Shown: piece by piece, positions 5,595 through 9,302 of the stretch
Layout of the letters: each line of letters opens with the position of its first letter
How positions within the stretch are numbered: the first letter of the stretch is position 1
From: Rhodobacterales bacterium CG2_30_65_12
GTDB lineage: Bacteria > Pseudomonadota > Alphaproteobacteria > Rhodobacterales > Rhodobacteraceae
Length of the DNA: 9,302 nt
Direction of reading: 5' to 3'
Assembly (NCBI GenBank): GCA_001873585.1
Contig: MNZL01000067.1
Span: 1-9,302 of the forward strand
Position numbers and translations under genes: made by a program
The notes under the pieces: model-generated
What the model was told of the DNA's origin: nothing
The model's input: the letters and a program-made list of their open reading frames with translations, nothing else
Database searches by the model: none

Positions 5595-8500
5595 TCCGCT
5601 TTTTCGCCGGTCACCCGACGATTGCCAACCTGTTGATGATCGTCTTCCTCGTCGCGGGCCTGATTACCGGGTCCACGCTCCTGCGCGAAACCTTCCCGCG
5701 CGCGGAACCCAGCGAAGTGTCGATCTCGGTGCCCTATCCGGGGGCGCGGCCCGAGGATGTGGAAACCGGGGTTTGCGAGCGGATCGAGGCTGCGCTCGAC
5801 GGTGTGACCGATCTCGACAGCGCCTCCTGCGAGGCCCGCGAGGGGCTCGGGCGGGCGGTGGCGCGGATGCGCGAGGGCGCCGATTTTCAGGGTTTCGTCG
5901 CGCAGGTTGCGAGCGAGGTGGAGGCGATCAGCGATTTTCCCACCCGCGCCGAACCGGCTGAGGTGCGTGCCTTGGGGCTGACCGATTTTGTCGCCTCCGT
6001 CGCCATCACCGGCCCGACCGAACGCCCCGCGCTCGAAGCCTACGCCGAAGCGGTGCGCACGCGAATGCTGCGCTGGGGTGGGATCCCCAAGGTTGATATC
6101 CGAGGCTTTCCGACTCTTGAGCTGCGGATCGAGCTACGCCCCGGCGCGCTGCGGCAATACGGCCTCTCGGTGTCTGACATTGCCCGGGCCGTCGGCGCCG
6201 CCAGCGTCGACATGCCCGCCGGCAGCATCGACACCGAGGCGCACTCGCTGCTGATCCGGGTGGCGGAGGAGCGGCGCGATCCGGCCGCACTCGCTGATCT
6301 GGTGGTGCGCGCCTCCGCTGGCGGTGGCCAGGTGCGGCTGGGCGAGATCGCCCGGGTGAGCGAGAGCTACGCCAGCGACGACGATGCGATCTTCTACCGG
6401 GGCCGCCCCGCCGCGCTGCTCGACATCACCAAGACCCGCGCCCAGGATTCGCTCGATACCATCGACGCGCTCAATGCCTTTCTCGTATCCGAGCGCGCGC
6501 TCGCTCCCCCCGGCGTCGGGCTCGACATCACCGCCGACGGCGCCAGTGTGATCCGCGAGCGGCTTGCGCTGGTGCTGGTAAACGGTCTGCAAGGGCTCGC
6601 CCTCGTCTTTGCCGTGCTCTGGCTATTCTTCGGCCTGCGTTTTGCGTTCTGGGTCGCTGCCGGGCTGCCGGTGGCCTTCATGGGTGGCATCGCCATCATG
6701 GCCGGGGCGGGCTATTCGCTCAACCTGATGACCACGATCGGGCTTCTGATCGTCATCGGGCTGTTGATGGACGACGCCATCGTGATCGCGGAAAATATCG
6801 CCCGCCACCGCGAGCGTGGCGCGGCTCCCCTTGAGGCGGCGGTAAAGGGCGCGGGTCAGGTCTTTTCCAACGTGCTCGCCTCGTTCGCCACTACGGCGAT
6901 GATCTTCGGCTCGCTCGCCTTTCTAAAGGGCGATCTCGGCGCGGTGCTGCGGGTGGTGCCGGCGGTGATGCTGTTCGTGCTCACGGTGTCGCTGATCGAG
7001 GCCTTTCTGATCCTGCCGCACCACCTGCTGCACAGCCTCGACGCGCGGCGGAATGGCTGGATTGCCGTCCGGGTCGATGCGGGTCTTGCCTGGCTGCGCG
7101 ACGCCACCGGGCGGGTGGCCGACGTGACGATCCGCGCGCGCTACCTCGTCGCCGGCGCGGCGGTGGCGGTGCTGCTGGTGGCGGTGGCGCAGATCGCCGG
7201 TGGAACGCTCAAGTTCACCGCCTTTCCCGAGCTTGACGGTGATGTGATCGAGGCGCGGGTGCTCCTGCCGCAAGGCACGCCGCTCAGCCGCACCGAAGCG
7301 GTGGTCGCCGCGCTGCTCGCAGGGCTTGAGCAGGTCAACGCCGCCGAACCTCAGCCCGGCGGAGCCGATCTGGTGCAAGGGGTTTCGGTGAGCTACGGCG
7401 TGAACCGCGATTCGTTCGAGGCGGGCGCGCACCTGGCCACGGTGTCGGTCGATCTGCTGCCCTCGGCCGAGCGCACGCTCAGGCCCGATCCGATCATGGC
7501 CGCCTGGCGCGCGGAGGTTGGCCCGCTGCCCGATGTGATCAACCTCAAATACACCGAGAGCACCATCGGCCCGGCGGGCATCGCCCTCGACATGCGGCTC
7601 AAGGGCGACGACCTGGATGCGCTCAAAACCGCCGCCACCGAGCTCACCGCCTGGCTGGCGAGCTACGATGGCGTAACCTCGGTGCTTGACGATCTGCGCC
7701 CCGGCAAAACCGAACTCACCCTGCGCCTCAGCGATGCCGCCGGGCCGATGGGCGTGACCGCCGCGATGGTGGCCGACCAACTGCGCGCAGCCTGGTTCGG
7801 CACCACGATCAGCGAATTGCAGGTGGCGGGACGGGCCGTGGAAGTGACGGCGCAGTTTGACGAAACAGCCGCCGCCACGATGCGCAGCTTTGACGATTTC
7901 GTGGTGATCCGGGCCGATGGCAGCGCGGTGCCGCTTTCGGTGGTGGCAGAGATCACAACCGACCGGGGCGTGGCGCGGATCAACCGTGAAGACGGCGTGC
8001 GCACAGTGACGGTGCAGGGCACGATCGACACCTCCATCGCCAATGCCAACGCCATCGTTTCCGATACCCTTGCGCGCTTCGTGCCGGGGCTGATCGAGCG
8101 CCATCCCGGCATCGGCATCGAGGTCGAAGGCCAGCGCGCCGAGGCGGCGACCACACAAAAGTCGATGATGAAGGGCTTCGCGCTCGGCCTTGTCGGCGTG
8201 TTCCTGCTGCTATCATTCCAGTTTCGCTCCTACGTCGAGCCGATCGTGGTGATGCTGGTGATCCCGCTGGCGCTGGCCGGGTCGATCTTTGGCCACATGG
8301 CGATGGGGCTCGATTTTTCGATGCCGAGCCTTCTGGGCTACGTCGCGCTTGCCGGCGTGGTGGTCAACAACTCGATCCTGCTGGTTGATTTCATCAAGCA
8401 CGAGCACGGCGCGGGCGCCGCTGGCGTGGCCGAGGCCGCAGCGCTGGCGGTGCGGGCGCGGTTCCGGGCGATGTTTCTCACCACCACGACCACCGTGGCC

Positions 8501-8701
8501 GGGCTGATCCCGATCCTGACCGAAACCAGCTTGCAGGCGCAGATCCTGGTGCCGCTGGTGGCCAGCCTCGTGTTTGGCCTGTTTGCGGCGATCATCGTGG
8601 TGATCCTGGTGCTGCCGGCGGTTTACGCCATTCTCGCCGATTTGGGCCTCGCCACCCTGTCAGACGATCCCGGCGATCTGGTCGAGACCGTGGAAGCGTG
8701 A
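5591..8701 (+). CDS. RND-family efflux transporter, inner-membrane pump subunit (AcrB-like)
   Basis: A 1036-residue proton-driven pump of usual HAE-type length. The architecture matches the family: TM1 at about 11-31, a first large periplasmic loop (about 32-325), TM2-TM6 clustered at about 327-480, TM7 at about 517-537, a second periplasmic loop (about 538-860), and TM8-TM12 at about 861-1013. The proton-relay aspartates in TM4 are present (Asp394-Asp395 in GLLMDDAIVIAEN). In TM10 the residue aligned with AcrB Lys940 is Asn926 (VVVNNSILLVDF). That is shared, as far as I recall, by a large group of uncharacterised RND pumps and may change the relay. The ATG overlaps the adaptor stop. No outer-membrane factor follows; the operon ends here, with a - strand gene converging. 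Substrate is unknown. The periplasmic loops are intact and there is no frameshift. Confidence 0.95.
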   Translation: MIRFFAGHPTIANLLMIVFLVAGLITGSTLLRETFPRAEPSEVSISVPYPGARPEDVETGVCERIEAALDGVTDLDSASCEAREGLGRAVARMREGADFQGFVAQVASEVEAISDFPTRAEPAEVRALGLTDFVASVAITGPTERPALEAYAEAVRTRMLRWGGIPKVDIRGFPTLELRIELRPGALRQYGLSVSDIARAVGAASVDMPAGSIDTEAHSLLIRVAEERRDPAALADLVVRASAGGGQVRLGEIARVSESYASDDDAIFYRGRPAALLDITKTRAQDSLDTIDALNAFLVSERALAPPGVGLDITADGASVIRERLALVLVNGLQGLALVFAVLWLFFGLRFAFWVAAGLPVAFMGGIAIMAGAGYSLNLMTTIGLLIVIGLLMDDAIVIAENIARHRERGAAPLEAAVKGAGQVFSNVLASFATTAMIFGSLAFLKGDLGAVLRVVPAVMLFVLTVSLIEAFLILPHHLLHSLDARRNGWIAVRVDAGLAWLRDATGRVADVTIRARYLVAGAAVAVLLVAVAQIAGGTLKFTAFPELDGDVIEARVLLPQGTPLSRTEAVVAALLAGLEQVNAAEPQPGGADLVQGVSVSYGVNRDSFEAGAHLATVSVDLLPSAERTLRPDPIMAAWRAEVGPLPDVINLKYTESTIGPAGIALDMRLKGDDLDALKTAATELTAWLASYDGVTSVLDDLRPGKTELTLRLSDAAGPMGVTAAMVADQLRAAWFGTTISELQVAGRAVEVTAQFDETAAATMRSFDDFVVIRADGSAVPLSVVAEITTDRGVARINREDGVRTVTVQGTIDTSIANANAIVSDTLARFVPGLIERHPGIGIEVEGQRAEAATTQKSMMKGFALGLVGVFLLLSFQFRSYVEPIVVMLVIPLALAGSIFGHMAMGLDFSMPSLLGYVALAGVVVNNSILLVDFIKHEHGAGAAGVAEAAALAVRARFRAMFLTTTTTVAGLIPILTETSLQAQILVPLVASLVFGLFAAIIVVILVLPAVYAILADLGLATLSDDPGDLVETVEA

Positions 8702-8720
8702 GCCTCTACCGCTCGGCTTC
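8693..8720. other. Hairpin spanning two convergent stop codons
   Basis: GAAGC (8693-8697) pairs with GCTTC (8716-8720), and GAGC (8700-8703) with GCTC (8711-8714), separated by a small internal loop (GT opposite G) and closed by a 7-base loop. It covers the TGA of the pump gene and the TAG of the convergent small gene. There is no T tract on either strand, so it is at best a weak bidirectional terminator or an mRNA end-stabilising structure. Confidence 0.4.
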
Positions 8721-8951
8721 GTCAAGCAGGTGGTCGACCCAGCGCGCCGCCGCCCAGGTGGCGGGCACCCCGAGTGGCAGCGACAGCAGCAGGCAGGCAA
8801 AGGGAGACAGCACGGAAACGCCGAGAAACGGGCCCAGGAGGGACGCGAGGAACAGGTTGACCGCCACCGTCGCGGCGACGAAGGGAAAAAGTACGACCGC
8901 GAGCCTTTTGCGCGACCATCGGTTGGAGGGTCGAGGGTGGTCAGCCATCAT
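8706..8951 (-). CDS. Small two-helix membrane protein, divergent from nnrS
   Basis: An 81-residue protein with a basic N-terminus (RPSNRWSRKR), two hydrophobic helices at about 17-40 and 46-70, and a short charged tail (WVDHLLDEAER). The start is ATG 8951, with ATG 8948 directly after it. GGGAAAGAGG lies just upstream on the - strand and can serve either one. A longer frame from 9002 (98 residues) is possible, but it lacks that ribosome-binding site and would overlap the probable regulatory region. I do not firmly recognise the family. The pattern FPFxAxxxAVNLFxASLxG followed by GVPATWAxARxxxxLxDEAxR resembles, from memory, short proteins encoded beside denitrification and nitric-oxide genes in Rhodobacteraceae (sometimes labelled NnrT), which agrees with its nnrS neighbour. 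It converges on the pump gene with a 4-base gap. Confidence 0.75.
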   Translation of the reverse strand: MMADHPRPSNRWSRKRLAVVLFPFVAATVAVNLFLASLLGPFLGVSVLSPFACLLLSLPLGVPATWAAARWVDHLLDEAER

Positions 8952-9020
8952 GCCTCTTTCCCGAGCCGTTCCCGGCATTCCCGTGCCCACACAGAATGCC
9001 ATGAAACCGCCGCGTCAGAA

Positions 9021-9034
9021 TTGATTTATGTTAA
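9021..9034. promoter_or_regulatory. FNR/NNR-type regulator binding site between the small gene and nnrS
   Basis: TTGAT-TTAT-GTTAA; on the other strand TTAAC-ATAA-ATCAA. It matches the Fnr/NnrR half-site pattern, with one perfect half (TTGAT) and the TTAAC variant half known from Paracoccus NNR sites. Its centre (9027.5) is 41.5 bases from about 8986 on the - strand, where CATTCT (8998-8993) sits at the -10 position. In the + direction the same distance predicts a start near 9069, upstream of ATG 9089. Activation by an oxygen- or NO-sensing Crp/Fnr regulator is inferred. Confidence 0.6.
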
Positions 9035-9088
9035 GTGCCGGAGGCGCGATCCATGGAAAAAGACAGCAAGACGATATCGGAGGGCGCA

Positions 9089-9302
9089 ATGGCTCAGATA
9101 CTGAAACGGATGTTGGGCGAAGGGTTCCGCGTGTTTTTCCTGGGTGCGGGCCTGTTTGCGGTGCTCGCGCTCGGCTGGTGGGAGGTCTACCTCGGGGTGC
9201 ACTATACCGGCGGCATGGTCACCGCGATTCCCTTCGTGATGGCACCGCACGAGTGGCATGGCCATGAGCTTGTGTTCGGCTACGGCGGCGCGGCGCTCGG
9301 GG
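9089..9302 (+). CDS. nnrS: NnrS-family heme/copper membrane protein, N-terminal part (3' end outside window)
   Basis: Seventy-one residues are visible and the frame is open to the window edge. The first transmembrane helix (FRVFFLGAGLFAVLALGWW, about 13-31) is followed by APHEWHGHELVFGYGGAALG (52-71), the characteristic NnrS motif with His54, His57 and His59. NnrS proteins are multi-helix membrane proteins linked to nitric oxide and nitrosative stress in denitrifiers. Two in-frame starts exist. ATG 9089 has GGAGG at 9079-9083 (5-base spacing), and ATG 9053 has GGAGG at 9040-9044 (8-base spacing) and adds 12 residues (MEKDSKTISEGA). ATG 9089 is preferred because a transcript activated from the FNR-type site at 9021-9034 would start near 9069 and would exclude ATG 9053. 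Family assignment is confident; start choice is moderate. Confidence 0.85.
   Translation, partial: MAQILKRMLGEGFRVFFLGAGLFAVLALGWWEVYLGVHYTGGMVTAIPFVMAPHEWHGHELVFGYGGAALG

Noticed and set aside
6923..8158. A 411-codon open frame on the - strand inside the RND pump gene
   Set aside because: It is antisense to an intact, clearly homologous RND gene. Its composition (His-, Arg- and Gly-rich, no domain) is typical of a shadow frame in GC-rich DNA.
9053..9088. ATG 9053 as the nnrS start
   Set aside because: It has a good GGAGG but would be excluded from a transcript activated at the usual distance from the FNR-type site, and the extra residues are polar. It was kept as the alternative start, not ruled out.
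1..9302. Mobile elements, CRISPR arrays, tRNA or rRNA genes
   Set aside because: No transposase-like frame, regularly spaced repeat array, cloverleaf-type structure or rRNA-like stretch was seen on either strand.

Overview
The window is GC-rich chromosomal DNA with tightly packed genes, frequent 4-base start/stop overlaps and strong G/C preference at third codon positions. The gene content (a GlnA-like ligase beside aldehyde and alcohol dehydrogenases, an RND pump operon, and an nnrS start) fits an alphaproteobacterium, most likely a Rhodobacteraceae/Roseobacter-type organism. That placement is inferred from composition and gene families, not from a marker gene. No rRNA, tRNA, CRISPR array, insertion sequence, attachment site or replication origin is visible.

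Region 1 (1-2993) is the 3' end of a catabolic operon on the + strand. It holds the C-terminal part of a class I glutamine-synthetase-like gamma-glutamyl ligase, an NAD(P)-dependent aldehyde dehydrogenase and an iron-type alcohol dehydrogenase; the last two overlap by 4 bases. A reasonable reading is that an amine or amino alcohol is gamma-glutamylated, its hydroxyl is oxidised to an aldehyde, and the aldehyde is oxidised to an acid. The operon ends in a GC-rich hairpin followed by TTTT. One arm of this hairpin can instead pair with a second, upstream arm that begins at the stop codon.

Region 2 (2946-3253) is a 308-base intergenic stretch. It holds that terminator, a second terminator-like hairpin with a T-rich tail (3109-3139), and a perfect 20-bp palindrome (3203-3222) covering the probable -10 region of the next operon.

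Region 3 (3254-8701) is a four-gene + strand operon: a small four-helix membrane protein of unknown function, a TetR-family regulator, an RND periplasmic adaptor and a 1036-residue RND inner-membrane pump. Each start overlaps or touches the preceding stop. The regulator probably binds the palindrome and controls its own operon. No outer-membrane factor gene is present here.

Region 4 (8702-9302) has a short two-helix membrane protein on the - strand, convergent with the pump gene with only four bases between the stops. It is divergent from the start of an nnrS-like gene that runs off the window. Between these two lies an FNR/NNR-type site (TTGAT-N4-GTTAA), which points to control by low oxygen or nitric oxide.
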